From Nipponacmea schrenckii (Eukaryota; Mollusca; Gastropoda; Lottiidae): a stretch of DNA of 64,000 bases. A program made the translations under genes and the position numbers. The DNA is taken from assembly GCA_030562195.1 (NCBI GenBank), contig CM060200.1, positions 15,996,001-16,060,000 on the forward strand, read 5' to 3'. The notes under the pieces were generated by a model. The model was not told the origin of the DNA. It saw only the letters and a program-made list of their open reading frames with translations, and ran no database searches. Positions 32,393 through 43,510 of the stretch are shown piece by piece (within the stretch, counting starts at the first letter, position 1; each line of letters opens with the position of its first letter).

Positions 32393-34464
32393 AGGCCCCA
32401 TACTGTTTGCCAAACAGGTACCGGTAGGTGAAATGATAATTCATGTTTTGATGATGTAATCCGAAAACGTTATCGATTACTCACATGTCTCATGAGTCAT
32501 CACAATGACAATAACTCACAAGGCTTAAGAGTCACCTCACTGACCAACACTGTCCAGTAGCGGGTCTTTAAGTACGCTTATATATCGTCTACATTAGCCA
32601 TATAGTCTCTACTTCAGTATACTAACGCTAACGGAAATGATGATTAAATTTTTTATTTTTTTAAGATGTGACCCACAGACACTGACGATGGCTCACATGG
32701 CTCGTGAGTCACCTTACTGACCCACACTGTCCAGTAGCGGGCCTTTAAGTAAGCTTACATATCGTCTATATAAGCCATATAGCCCCTACTTCAGTATACT
32801 GCCCAGTACAGGGCCTTTAAGTAAGCCTACATATCGTCTATATAAGCCATATAGCCCCTACTTCAGTATACTACCGCTTCCGGAAATAATGATCAAATTT
32901 TTTTGAATTTTTTTATGATGTGACCCACAGACACTGACGATGACTCACAAGGCTCTAGAGTCACCTCACTGACCCACACTGTGCAGCAACGGGCCTTTAA
33001 GTAAGCTTACATATCGTCTATACAAGCCAAATAGCCCCTACTTCAGTATACTACCGCTACCGGAAAAAAGGATCCAAAAAATAAGATTTTTTATGATGTA
33101 ACCCACAGACAATGAAAATGACTCACATGGCTCGAGAGTCACCTCACTGATCCACACTGTCCAATACAGGGCCTTTAAGTAAGCCTTTATATCGTCTATA
33201 TAAGCCATATAGCCCCTACTTCAGTATACTACCGCTACCGGAAATGATGATCAAAAAAACTTAATTTTCTCATGATGTGACCCACAGATACTGACGATGA
33301 CTCACATCATAAAAAAATCTAATTTTTTGGATCCTTATTTCCGGTAGCGGTAGTATACTGAAGTAGGGGCTATATGGCGTATATAGACGATATGTAGGCT
33401 TACTTAAAGGCCCTGTACTTGACAGTGTGGGTCAGTGAGATGACTCTCGAGCCATGTGAGTCATTGTCAGTGTCTGTGGGTCACATCATAAAAAAATCTA
33501 ATTTTTTGGATCATCATTTCCGGTAGCGGTAGTATACTGAAGTAGGGGCTATATGGCTTATATAGACGATATGTAGGCTTACTTTAAGGCCCTGTACTGA
33601 TCAGTGTGGGACAGTGAGGTGACTCTAGAGCCATGTGAGTCATCGTCAGTGTCTGTGGGTCACATCAAAAAAAAATAAAAAATTTTGGATCATCATTTCC
33701 GGTAGCGGTAGTATACTGAAGTAGGGGCTATATGGCTTATATAGACGATATGTAGGCTTACTTAAAGGCCCTGTACTGATTAGTGTGGGACAGTGAGGTG
33801 ACTCCAGAGTCATGTGAGTCATCGTCAGTGTCTGTGGGTCACATCATAAAAAAATAAAAATGTTGGATCATCATTTCCGGTAGCGGTGGTATACTGAAGT
33901 AGGGGCTACATGGCTTATATAGACGATATGTAGGCTTACTTAAAGGCCCTGTACTGGACAGTGTGGTAACTCTCGAGTGTTGTGAGTTAGCGTCAGTGTC
34001 TGTGGGTCACATAAAAAAAAATCTAATTTTTTTAATCTTATTTCCGGTAGCGGTAGTATACTGAAGTAGGGGCTATATGGCTTATATAGACGATATGTAA
34101 GCTTACTTAAAGGCCCGCTACTGGACAGTGTGGGTCAGTAAGGTGACTCACGAGCCATGTGAGCCATCGTCAGTGTCTGTGGGTCACATCTTAAAAAAAT
34201 AAAAAAATTTTAATCATCATTTCCGTTAGCGTTAGTATACTGAAGTAGAGACTATATGGCTAATGTAGACGATATATAAGCGTACTTAAAGACCCGCTAC
34301 TGGACAGTGTTGTTCAGTGAGGTGACTCTTAAGCCTTGTGAGTTATTGTCATTGTGATGACTCCTGAGACATGTGAGTAATCGATAACGTTTTCGGATTA
34401 CATCATCAAAACATGAATTATCATTTCACCTACCGGTACCTGTTTGGCAAACAGTATGGGGCCT
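32393..34464. mobile_element. Foldback-type element FB2 (2,072 bp), nearly a perfect giant palindrome
   Basis: The tips are inverted repeats (left AGGCCCCATACTGTTTGCC; the right end is its complement). Pairing continues through the arms: 32393-~33300 against ~33305-34464. Each arm is a unique outer part of about 190 bp plus an array of about 178-180 bp units, five in the left and six in the right arm, facing each other. Each unit carries GACCCACAGACACTGACGATG and ACTTCAGTATACTACCGCTA. No coding capacity is seen. I could not find a clear target-site duplication. Confidence 0.85.
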
Positions 34465-35130
34465 ATTAGCTTTGTTAAACCTTATAACGGCCCAGTATTC
34501 CATCGACCTCTACCATCTACCAATCGCCGACCACCAACCAATCAAGCCATTTACATGGCTTACCACACCAACGACCTACCCACAACACAGCCTATTCATC
34601 CAGAGATAATCATCGACCTACCCACAACACAGCCTACCCATCCAAAAATAACCACCGGCCTCACCAATATCAGAAACGCACACCAACCCACAGACGCCAA
34701 CCAGTTCCCACTCATAAGGAGGAAAAACCCTGTGTTAAGATATTCTTCCAGGTTTTGCAGTGTCTTCACCATTTGGCAATCCTTACCCTCCAACAGCAAG
34801 GTCAACCTGCGTTCAGCGCAAAGTCTCTGAATTGGATTGTTTTATTCGTCCAGCTATGAAAACGTCAGCTGTTGACGCCAATATTAGATCCCTCAACCGG
34901 ACATGGCTCTCTAAGGTAACGCAGACCCTGATCGACCATTACCAAGCAACACTGCAGGAGAAACTCACCTTCATCCGAACCAAGTCTTTATCACAACCAG
35001 CCATCGACCGCATTATTTCCCATGCCCTCTCATGGGCCCGTCGGTCCTATGGGAAACGCCTAACTCAACCTGTGATTGCCAAGTTCTATATCTACACCTC
35101 TTTGCTGGTGATATTGAGTGTTTGAGTTGT
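34465..35130 (+). other. Unrecognised coding-like remnant
   Basis: Two overlapping frames (34444-34830 and 34760-35125) keep the look of protein. The first is Pro/Thr/His-rich with a repeat of IIDLPTTQPTHP. The second reads FIRPAMKTSAVDANIRSLNR and then WLSKVTQTLIDHYQATLQEK and SHALSWARRSYGKRLTQPVI, a helical, basic protein with regular spacing. I do not recognise it. It lies between FB2 and a LINE in the opposite orientation, so it is probably part of another degraded element. Confidence 0.35.
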
Positions 35131-35930
35131 TCAGAACCTTTTACTGAGTTCGATAAAATTATGCACTTGTTCAAATATGGTTAAAGTTGATTGTTGGCAA
35201 GCTGTTCCAAAAAGAAGTATGTTTATGGATAGGTCGGTAGGTTTTAAGAGGTCGAGAGTAGTTTTTCGTACATCTGAATGTATGGGACAATATAGTAAGA
35301 AATGTTCAGGATTTTCGAAAGAGTGACCACAAGAGCAGGTAGGATTGTCCGAAATGTGTCGAAGGAATCTATGTCCATTTAGGTCGCTACAAGAAAGACG
35401 AAGGCGAGCATGCAAAATTTGATTTTTTTCGAGAGCCAAATGAATATGATGTGGGTATCAGGATGTCATTAGATTTAAGAGCTTCTTTAAAAGAATTTAT
35501 TGAAGGAAGAATTTTTAAATCACCAGAAAGGTTATTTCAGTCTCTAATTCCAGACGGTATGAATGATCTATAAAAAAGCTCAGTTCTACATTTATATTGT
35601 TTCAAATTGTTGGTATTTCTCAAGTTGTATGGTGTATTAGTTATTTGTATCAGATCAGTAAGGTAATTCGGAGTAAGATTGTGATAAATTTTGTACATCA
35701 TGATTAGTTTATGGCGGTGTCGTCTTTCTTGTAGCGTTACTACACCCGTTTCTTGATATAATAACCTGTGACTGGTACCCCTAACAGCCCCACATGTAGT
35801 CCTGAGTGCGTCTAATTGGAGGTTTTCTAACAAATCTTTTAGTTTTGCAGTGCACCCATCCCATATTACGTCACAATAATCGAAAATAGGTAAAATAAAT
35901 GAAAAATACATAGTCTGCAATAATTTCCTA
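35131..35930 (-). pseudogene. LINE RT C-terminal region with zinc finger
   Basis: The segment 35920-35537 (YFSFILPIFDYCDVIWDG, LYQETGVVTLQERRHRHKL) is the RT thumb and connector. 35439-35131 contains HISDNPTCSCGHSFENPEHFLL and a following YCP, a Cys-rich finger at the C-terminus of many LINE polymerases that may bind RNA or target DNA. They are in different frames. Confidence 0.75.
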
Positions 35931-35934
35931 TTAA

Positions 35935-36989
35935 GGGGGTTGACAACCCTAAACCTATGTACAAAAAATAGACGATTTCAACCACTTCTTTTCCACCTAT
36001 CTGAAATATTTAAATATCAATGGAAAGAGGGGACTTTCAGCTATCCAAAAATATAAAATTTATTTCTTTAAGAAATAGGGTATTAAAGATGAACGAAAAA
36101 AACGTCAATTATTCCCTTAAAATTAGCATATCTACTAGGCTATTTAATATAGAAGGTTGAAATTTTGCACAACGCAAGTCTACATGTATCTCTACAAAAT
36201 TACGTTGGCTTTTTGGAAAATTTTGTTTTGTTTTGAAGATATTGATAGAAATCAAAATTTTGCGAGTGCATTTAAGAAAAATTGAATTTTTAAAAAAACT
36301 ATTCATTTTATAAAAAAAAAAGCCAACTTAAAGTTATAGAGGACATCGTAAGCTTTAGCTGAAGCCAAAGTTTGTAAAAATCGGATAAATTGTAAGCGAG
36401 ATATGCTTTTGGAAAAATGGCATTTTAATTCAACATTTTGCAAACACATGTAAACCTTACGTAATTAACGATCATGTTGTTAAAAGATTGTCTTTCATGC
36501 TGTAGAAATCTTTAAGCACCCTTTAGGCATCGATATGCACCGATAGCCACATAATTGGAGTGCTAAAACAATGGATTAGCACATGTCAAAACCCTTCCAC
36601 CCACCAATCATAAAATTTTCTCTGTTTACATGTGACGTAATGATTTATGGGACATCACGTGACTTCTGGATTCCCCCGATACACAAACTCTTACTTCGCG
36701 TGCCGATATTAACAATAACTGACTGGCAAACGTAGAGAATGTTTATTTAGCCGATGACGTTGTAATCACAAATGTCAACTGACAACGTAATTTGTACGTC
36801 TACATAGAGGAATACCCCGTTTTGTTCTATAAATAGATTATCTTCACGGACGGATATCAGACGAACTACTGAAGCGATTGAGCTAAAATTTTTACCAGAT
36901 GAGTTTCTTTTAATGCCAAATAGAATGGATATACACTTAATACGTTTCTTGATTGAAATACACCTCGAACGATAAGGTTGTCAACCCCC
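35935..36989. mobile_element. TTAA-flanked non-autonomous DNA element (1,055 bp)
   Basis: The ends GGGGGTTGACAACC are inverted repeats, and TTAA flanks both sides (35931-35934, 36990-36993). Removing it joins the two halves of a LINE RT. TTAA duplication is the mark of piggyBac- and Kolobok-type transposition. No transposase ORF is present. Confidence 0.88.
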
Positions 36990-36993
36990 TTAA

Positions 36994-37500
36994 GACGATA
37001 TTTTAGTGATCTAAGACAGTTAACAGCCCTTCCAGTTTTTGTTAAAATCTCATTTATATGCTTATCCCATTGACAGTTTATTTGAAAAATAAGACCTAAA
37101 TGTTTATGAAAATCCACTTCTTTGATAGGCACGTCGTCTAATTTTAGTGTAGGCAGAACAGGAGTTTGTTTAGTAGAAAGTGCTAGTGTTTCAGTTTTCA
37201 GCGGGTTGAAGGACACCAGCCACGTCTTCGCCCAGGTACTTATTCTTTCTAGATCTTCATTTAGGACAATCGCACTCGCTGTTGGGTCATCAATTTTCAG
37301 GTACAGGCTTGTGTCATCCGCAAATAGTCTTATGTTCGATGTTGTTAACAATATCATTTATATATATCAGAAATAATAAGGGACCAAGGACGGAGCCCTG
37401 CGGAACAGTTCTGGGACAAGAGGAGACTCCACTTATAACAACTTTTTCCTTTCTATCAGATATCAACGAAACCAAGACCAGAGTAACCATATCCTTACCA
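36994..37500 (-). pseudogene. LINE RT palm region
   Basis: In minus order it reads SLISDRKEKVVISGVSS, TVPQGSVLGPLLFLIYINDI and, one frame over, NIRLFADDTSLYLK and FNPLKTETLALSTKQ. The FADD catalytic box is intact. The frameshift lies between INDIVNNI and the FADD box near 37345. The 5' end of the element is at about 37494, where the Penelope element begins on the other strand. Confidence 0.8.
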
Positions 37501-37506
37501 ACTGAA

Positions 37507-38340
37507 ATGGAGATTGATCCACAAACACCTGCACCAACAAGAGTCACCACCATGTCTCGAAGAGACGATACCCCCCTTCTCTTTTTCCTTTCAGATTCCT
37601 CGCCTACACCATCTGAATCTTCACCACGTGACCCAGGTTCGGTCGACCTTTCTTCCTTCTGTAAGTTTTTGGATCAACAAACCACCCCGAATTCTCCAAC
37701 CAGGTCAAGTGTGCCCAGACCATCTCCACCACGAACCAGATCTCAGTCCGTACCCAATGGCACATTTGTAACAACAACCAATCCAGAACTATCACCCCGT
37801 CGACAACCATTATATCCGCTACCAAACCCTTTTATCACCAAACCAAGGACAAGTCATCATGGAATCTACCTGCTCTACAGAAATCTACTTTAATTATTGG
37901 GTCCTCAAACCTCAAACGAATTACCAAAACAGCTCCAGACACCGAAATACACTCGTACCCTGGTGCCCAAATCCACCACATCCAATCCATCCTTGAATCT
38001 TACGACCATGATCATAAACCGGCTACGATCGTTCTGCATGTAGGCCTCAACAATCGTGACCAGTTAACCAAGCCCAGAAATTAATTTCAACAGCCAACCA
38101 AACCTTTCCTAGCTCCAAGATCATCTTCTCATGTATACCTATCTCTAATAAAATCTCTAAGAAAGCCCAGCAAAATCTTAAGACATTCAACGATATGATG
38201 ATGAACTCCGACACAGATAACGCAACAATCCTGTCACCCTACGAAGAAGAATTCGAACCAGTTGATAATCTTCATTGGTCTCCGGAAACAGCCAACAATA
38301 TATACTTGTTTTGGATACACCAGCTTCAAGCACCGGGTAA
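37507..38340 (+). pseudogene. PLE first ORF: Ser/Pro-rich region and SGNH-hydrolase-like domain
   Basis: ATG at 37507 opens a Pro/Ser/Thr-rich, disordered stretch (SRRDDTPLLFFLSDSSPTPS). From about 37885, in other frames, come LIIGSSNLKRITK, a first-block-like GSS, then SYPGAQIHHI, then TIVLHVGLNNRDQ with the GxNN of the third block, and finally EPVDNLHWSPETANN, with the DxxH catalytic pair. These are the four landmarks of SGNH/GDSL hydrolases. At least two frameshifts (about 37870 and 38085) break it. SGNH domains are well known in CR1 LINE ORF1; I know of no standard place for one in PLEs. Confidence 0.55.
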
Positions 38341-38369
38341 GTCTTTAAACTAATTACTGGGGATAAAAA

Positions 38370-39949
38370 TATTGAGAGGCCGCCGCTAGGGCAAACCGTC
38401 GTTAACTTAAGCCGAAAAATTCTCACACCCCTCCAGCATTCAATCTTAGACCGTGGACTTAAATTTATTCCGACTCCTAAATTACCTAACCTTGATTATC
38501 TTCAACCATCTATTCAACGATTTCAACGGAATCTCAGTTGCACATATTTTTTTCGAAACCACCCTCCCTCCAAGTGGTGCTAGAACAATGTTTATTCCTA
38601 AATCCACGTGGAAACCACCTAAAACCGCTATCCATCCAGCAATATTAAACGTATTTACAAGTATGAATAACCAAATATCAAATCTTTCCATTACACACGA
38701 GAAGCCTAATCTAACGCGAGTAGAACGCGAAGCATTAAATGTACTTAAAAAAGACGATAGCATTGTAATTAAAAAGAGTGACAAAGGTTCATGTTGCGTT
38801 ATATTAAATAGGGAAGATTATATTGCAGAAGCAGAGCATCAATTGAATAATCCTAAACACTATGCAATTTTACCGGAGCCGATTTTTAAATAAACTGCTA
38901 ATATGATAAACAATATTCTTGCCGACTTAGTTAAAACAAGTCATTAAAAACAGAAACAATATGACTATCTTTCTGCCAAACCTGATTGCCGCGAGAGACA
39001 CTTATACACTTTGCCGAAAATTCATAAGAATCCTACCAAGGATTGGTTCATGCCTAATAGAATCCCTAAAGGCCGCCCGATTATCTCTGACTGTGGTAGT
39101 GAGTCTTATGCAGTGTCAGAATACATCGATCATTTCTTACTACCACTAGCATGTCAACATCGAGCCTACCTTAAGGACACAACTGACTTTGTCAATAAAA
39201 TAAAAAACCTCAAAGTCCCTTCAAATGCTATTCTAATTTCAATAGACGTAACTTCTATGTACACCAATATCGACAACACTACTGGCCTAATGGTAGTTCG
39301 CAAAGCTTTTGATAGAAACCCAGATCCAGACAGACCCGACGATGCAATTCTACAGCTTTTAGAGATTTGTCTTAGTCGCAATGATTTCACATTTAATGGT
39401 AAAACATATCTACAAACCTCAGGTACAGCCATGGGCAAACGATTCGCCCCTTCATACGCAAACCTTTTCATCGCAGAGTGGGAACGTGAGGTATTACCCC
39501 TTTGTCCATTTGACCCGCTTTTCTATGGACGCTTCTTAGATGACATTTTCATGGTTTGGACTTACTCCATAGAACAATTTTGGCAATTTTTTGAAATCCT
39601 CAACAACCACCACCCGTCCATCAAACTAACAGCCAACGTCAGTCACAAAAGCATAGATTTTCTCGATACTACTGTGTTTAAAGGAGATTCCATAGCAGAG
39701 ACTAATAAATTAGATATTAAAGTATATTTCAAAGAAACCGACACTCATCAACTTTTGCATAAGAGCTCATTTCATCCAAAACATACATTTTCTGGAATAA
39801 TTAAGTCACAAGTTTTACGATTTCACCGAATTTGCACAAGGTCTTCTGATTTCAACCAAGCCTGTAAGATTGTTTTCTCAAAACTGAAAGAGCATGGATA
39901 CTCTAAACGATTTTTACGAAACATAAAAAATTCCACATTAGCAGAGTAA
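38370..39949 (+). pseudogene. PLE reverse transcriptase
   Basis: N-terminal blocks VVNLSRKILTPLQHSILDRG and LKFIPTPKLPNLDYLQPSIQ lead in one frame; 38570 onward is in the next (FIPKSTWKPPKTAIHPA, DDSIVIKKSDKGSCCVILN). Two in-frame TAA codons follow (38891-38893 and 38945-38947), after which the same frame stays open to 39949: LPKIHKNPTKDW, GRPIISDCGS, ISIDVTSMYTNI, TSGTAMGKRFAPSYANLFIA and YGRFLDDIFMVW, the catalytic LDD box. It would copy PLE RNA, as telomerase-related RTs do. Confidence 0.85.
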
Positions 39950-40620
39950 GCAGCTAAAAATAGACTTTATGCCGAAGTGCCTCCAGGTTTAAGGAGTGCC
40001 CCATGTATGTCAACCAGATGCAAAACATGTCCCTTTATATCAGAAACGCATTATTTTCTAAGTAACTCTACGAATAAAAGATACCCGATCCAAGAGCACC
40101 TAACATGTGAAAAACTCACAACTCTGTAGTATACTTAATTTCATGTAAAAAATGTCCCAAACAATATATCGGGGAAACAAAGAACAAATTACGCACGCGT
40201 TTTAATGCTCACAGATCAGATATTAAATTAAAAAAAGACAAGCCTGTTTCTAACCATTTCAATCTTGATGACCATTCACTTGACGATCTCACCCTAACCC
40301 CAATTGAGCGCATAGAAATCGACTTGCCCGAAGATGAAACTACCAAATTCCGTCAATCTAGAGAAGCCCATTGGATTGAGACATTGAATACAGCAAGACC
40401 CATAGGACTTAATATTCACCACAGTGTAGGCATAGCACCCTTTGTAGTTCCATTTAATACAACCAGTAATAAAGCAAGTAAGATAGTTCAAACCCATTAT
40501 AAGAGTCTTCAAGAGAAATTTCCTCATGTCTATAAACAGAAAATGATAGTGGCATATTCAAAAAATCAGAACTTAAATGACACCCTTGTTCATAGCAAAC
40601 TAAAAATAATCTGTACTTAA
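39950..40620 (+). pseudogene. PLE Cys-rich linker and GIY-YIG endonuclease
   Basis: After the RT, CSTRCKTCPFISETHYF-type cysteines (about 40000-40060) precede VVYLISCKKCPKQYIGETKN (about 40124-40185), the GIY-YIG core with Tyr residues and the following Arg (LRTRFNAHRSDI). The conserved Glu is in QSREAHWIETLNTARP. The reading changes frame around 40120 and again before 40324. The domain nicks target DNA for PLE integration. Confidence 0.78.
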
Positions 40621-40640
40621 CAACCACCAAACAAAAATGG

Positions 40641-40850
40641 AATTATGTATCCCTATAATAATAAAGATGAAGTAAATATTGTTGAAAATTACGAATTCGA
40701 TAACATGAAGATGAAGATGAGGAAGCATGTTATTGAATACATATAAAATAACTCAAAAACTTTTGTCTTATAATAATAATAATCTTTATTCAAGTCTCAT
40801 TGAGACACATGAAAGTAATTATATACATATAATATTTACAGTTAGTAACA
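40641..40850 (-). repeat. Spacer with a short LINE 3' tail
   Basis: 40781-40830 on the minus strand reads TCTCAATGAGACTTGAATAA followed by AGATTATTATTATTATAAG, a typical LINE 3' end with an ATT tail. This is a heavily 5'-truncated insertion next to the tail of LINE B. The rest is AT-rich without a gene. Confidence 0.5.
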
Positions 40851-42249
40851 GTAAATAAATAATAAATAAACTCTTTATTTTACATGGGTCAGAAAAAAAA
40901 GAAAAAGAAAAAAAAATCGAAAATACATAATATCTCAATATACAATTCGTCTGAAATACTAAAAATACACAAGTACATGTGTATCAAATGGACAGAGATA
41001 TGTTCCGGCGATCAAGTACATGACCACAAATAAATATACAATACTCCACGTACAATTTGTTTAAAAATACACAAGTACATGTGCATGAATGGACAGATTT
41101 TCAACCTACAATTTGTAGGATGTAATATATAGTTCCCGCGGCCATGCACACGACCGCAAAAAATCACGTATTATTTCAACGTACAATTTATTTTCAAATA
41201 CACAATTACATGTGTAAATAATGGACAGATTTATCTTCCGGCGATCAAGTACATGACAGCAAAAACCATATATCATTTCAATGTACAATTAGTTTTAAAA
41301 TACACAAGTACATGTGTATAAAATGGACAGATTCATCATTCTGCGATCAAGTACATGACCACAAAAACCAAGGAATAGACAAGTACATCTGCATGAGACG
41401 ATTAGACATCAAAACATACATATAAAAAAAAAAAAAAAGAAAAAAAGAATTGCCAAAGCGTCAGTGCATGTGCTGCGAGCGGGCTACCCAACCCTACTCC
41501 ATTTTATGTTCTTATTTTCTATGGAGGGGGAGTCCATGCTCAAGACCAGCTTTAAAGGGATAATAGGCGTTAGAACGAACATAAAATTTTAAGTTCACTC
41601 AAATTTGGACAATAACAGCTTATATATCCATCAGTGGACTTACCTATACATCAAAATCCCTCTAAAATCTGATAAATCCCCAAAATAAAGTAGTTAATCA
41701 TAAAACGCTTGAGCCATCCATCAAGCGATTTTCAAATCGTGTAAATATAAAGGGAAGTAACTCTAACATGTGGGTTTTCACGCGTCCTTGACCCCTACTG
41801 TTGAATTCCACAATGATGTTTTAGCGTTGATTTACCAGACGCTTTTATTCTCAAACTGAATGGAATCGTCGCTGGATCACTTTTTTTAAAAATTCCGAAT
41901 ATATTTTTATTGTGGCTTTTTAAAATTTGGTAAAGTGTGGGATGCATACTTATTTAACTAATAGTCAATATGAAGCACAAATATAAGCCGTAGGACGAGT
42001 GTATTCTAACGCCTATTATCCCTTTAAGGATGTTTACTCATCCCCCGACAGTAGTAATTTAGATTTTCAAAATGGTTCAAGTTAGGCCAAAATAGAATTG
42101 TTGGTGGTGATATACCTGTGGGAAAGGGAAAAATAAAATTAATAAATTACTTAAATCATTAAATCATGGAGAAACACAATTGTTAAGATAGCCATCAGCA
42201 AGTAAGCCTATAGTTGGTGAAAAGAATACCCGGGTAACAGGAAGTATGC
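40851..42249 (-). repeat. LINE B 3' UTR with minisatellite
   Basis: It holds the same sequence blocks as 4357-5420 in reverse, including units with GATCAAGTACATGAC and the A-rich tracts at 40890 and 41424. It is interrupted by the MITE at 41556-42023. Confidence 0.85.
41556..42023. mobile_element. TTAA-flanked MITE (468 bp)
   Basis: Inverted ends AGGGATAATAGGCGTTAGAA are flanked by TTAA on both sides (41552-41555, 42024-42027). Copy A has the empty site CCTTAAAG at about 4575, which proves the insertion. The family is piggyBac- or Kolobok-like by target site. It has no ORF. Confidence 0.92.
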
Positions 42250-43510
42250 TTATGTTAATGAAAGATTACCAAGAATCATCCTTCGAACAGTCTTAAAATC
42301 TGATGCTGATTTAATATTTTCGTCTAGACCATTCCATAAAATTGATCCTTTGTATTTAATACTTTGTTTAATCAAATTGATTCGTGGTTTTTGCACCACA
42401 AGTTTTGAATTTATGCTAGAATAAGGCGTCTGTTTATAGCTAAAGAGGCTTGAAAGGTAGGAAGGAGACAAGTTGTTCAGAATTTTATACATAAATTTAT
42501 ACGAATTAAAATTATGCCTGGTTTTAATGTCAAAAATATTAAGCCTTTTAAGATTCAGTGACAAATCAGTATTATACTTAGAACCAAGAATTAATCTAAA
42601 AGCAATTTTTTGTTGCCTGTGTAAAATATCGGCCGATGCAATGTCGTGCGAATCCCAAATAGTTGAACAATAATCCAAATATGGTTGAAAGTGACATTTA
42701 TAAAAAATAGATCTATATTTTTCAGGCATGATCTTTCTTAACTGTCGCAGTTGAAATAACTTAGTATTTAAAATTTTAGCAACGAACTTTACGTGCGGAG
42801 TCCATGAGAGATTTTGATTCACAGTAACACCTAGTAATTTAAAGTTTTCAACTTGTTCAATAAATTGATTATTCAGTTCAATTGATAAATCTGATGAATA
42901 TTTTCTTTTTTGAGAAGTTGTAATTAACATACATTTGGTCTTATTTTCATTTAAAATCATGACATTAAAGGAACACCAGTTTAAGATTGCATCAGTATCT
43001 TGCAATTTTAATTGTATGTCAGTAACCGATTTACCAGAAGTATAAATCGTAGTATCATCCTCAAAAAGATCACAGAGTTAATATGCAATGGCAAATCATT
43101 AATATAAAGATTAAACAACAAGGGACCTAAAATTGATCCTTGTGGTACTCCATACTTTATACTTCGAGAAGACGAAAGAGTTCCATTGACGTAACAACGC
43201 TGAGTACGATTCGACAAGTAACAATTTATGAAGGTTATTAATGCATTCGAAAATTTGTATAGTTTTAGTTTTTCAATAATTATCTCATGGGAAATCAAAT
43301 CAAATGCTTTTGTAAAATCAAAGAAAATAGAACCAACCATAAGATTATTATTTACTGCATCATAAACGTTTTCAATTATGTTAGTCAGAGCTGTTTGACA
43401 AGAACTATTAGACCTAAAACCAGATTGGTGCGAATACAATAACTTATTATTATTTAAGAAATTATTTATATGTTTTGAATAATGTCTTTCAAGTGGTTAG
43501 ATACACTAGA
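42250..43510 (-). pseudogene. LINE B reverse transcriptase and C-terminus
   Basis: 43439-43008 holds SGFRSNSSCQTALTNIIENV, IFFDFTKAFDLISHEIII and GVPQGSILGPLLFNLYIND. A frameshift then falls inside the FADD box at about 43060-43080, so the catalytic Asp pair is only readable one frame over. 43005-42250 is an intact 251-codon thumb and C-terminus (LGVTVNQNLSWTPHVKF, SILWNGLDENIKSASDF). The sequence TGACATACAATTAAAATTGC is shared exactly with copy A. Confidence 0.85.

Larger units (their letters stand above)
35131..37500 (-). mobile_element. 5'-truncated LINE (Jockey/CR1-like), split by a TTAA element
   Basis: On the minus strand the RT starts near 37494 and ends with a C-terminal CxCG...H...C finger at 35131-35439. 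The insertion at 35935-36989 interrupts the thumb. The frame changes at 37350 and 35550 show further decay. The clade is uncertain. Confidence 0.75.
37495..40640 (+). mobile_element. Penelope-like element (PLE) with GIY-YIG endonuclease
   Basis: The order is a first region with an SGNH-like domain (37507-38340), then a PLE RT (38370-39949), a Cys-rich linker, and a GIY-YIG endonuclease (40117-40620). The telomerase-like RT and GIY-YIG together define PLEs. Terminal repeats were not found. A deleted second copy lies at 53325-53840. Confidence 0.85.

Noticed and set aside
32393..34464. A pair of LTRs
   Set aside because: The ends are inverted, not direct, repeats, and there is no coding interior.
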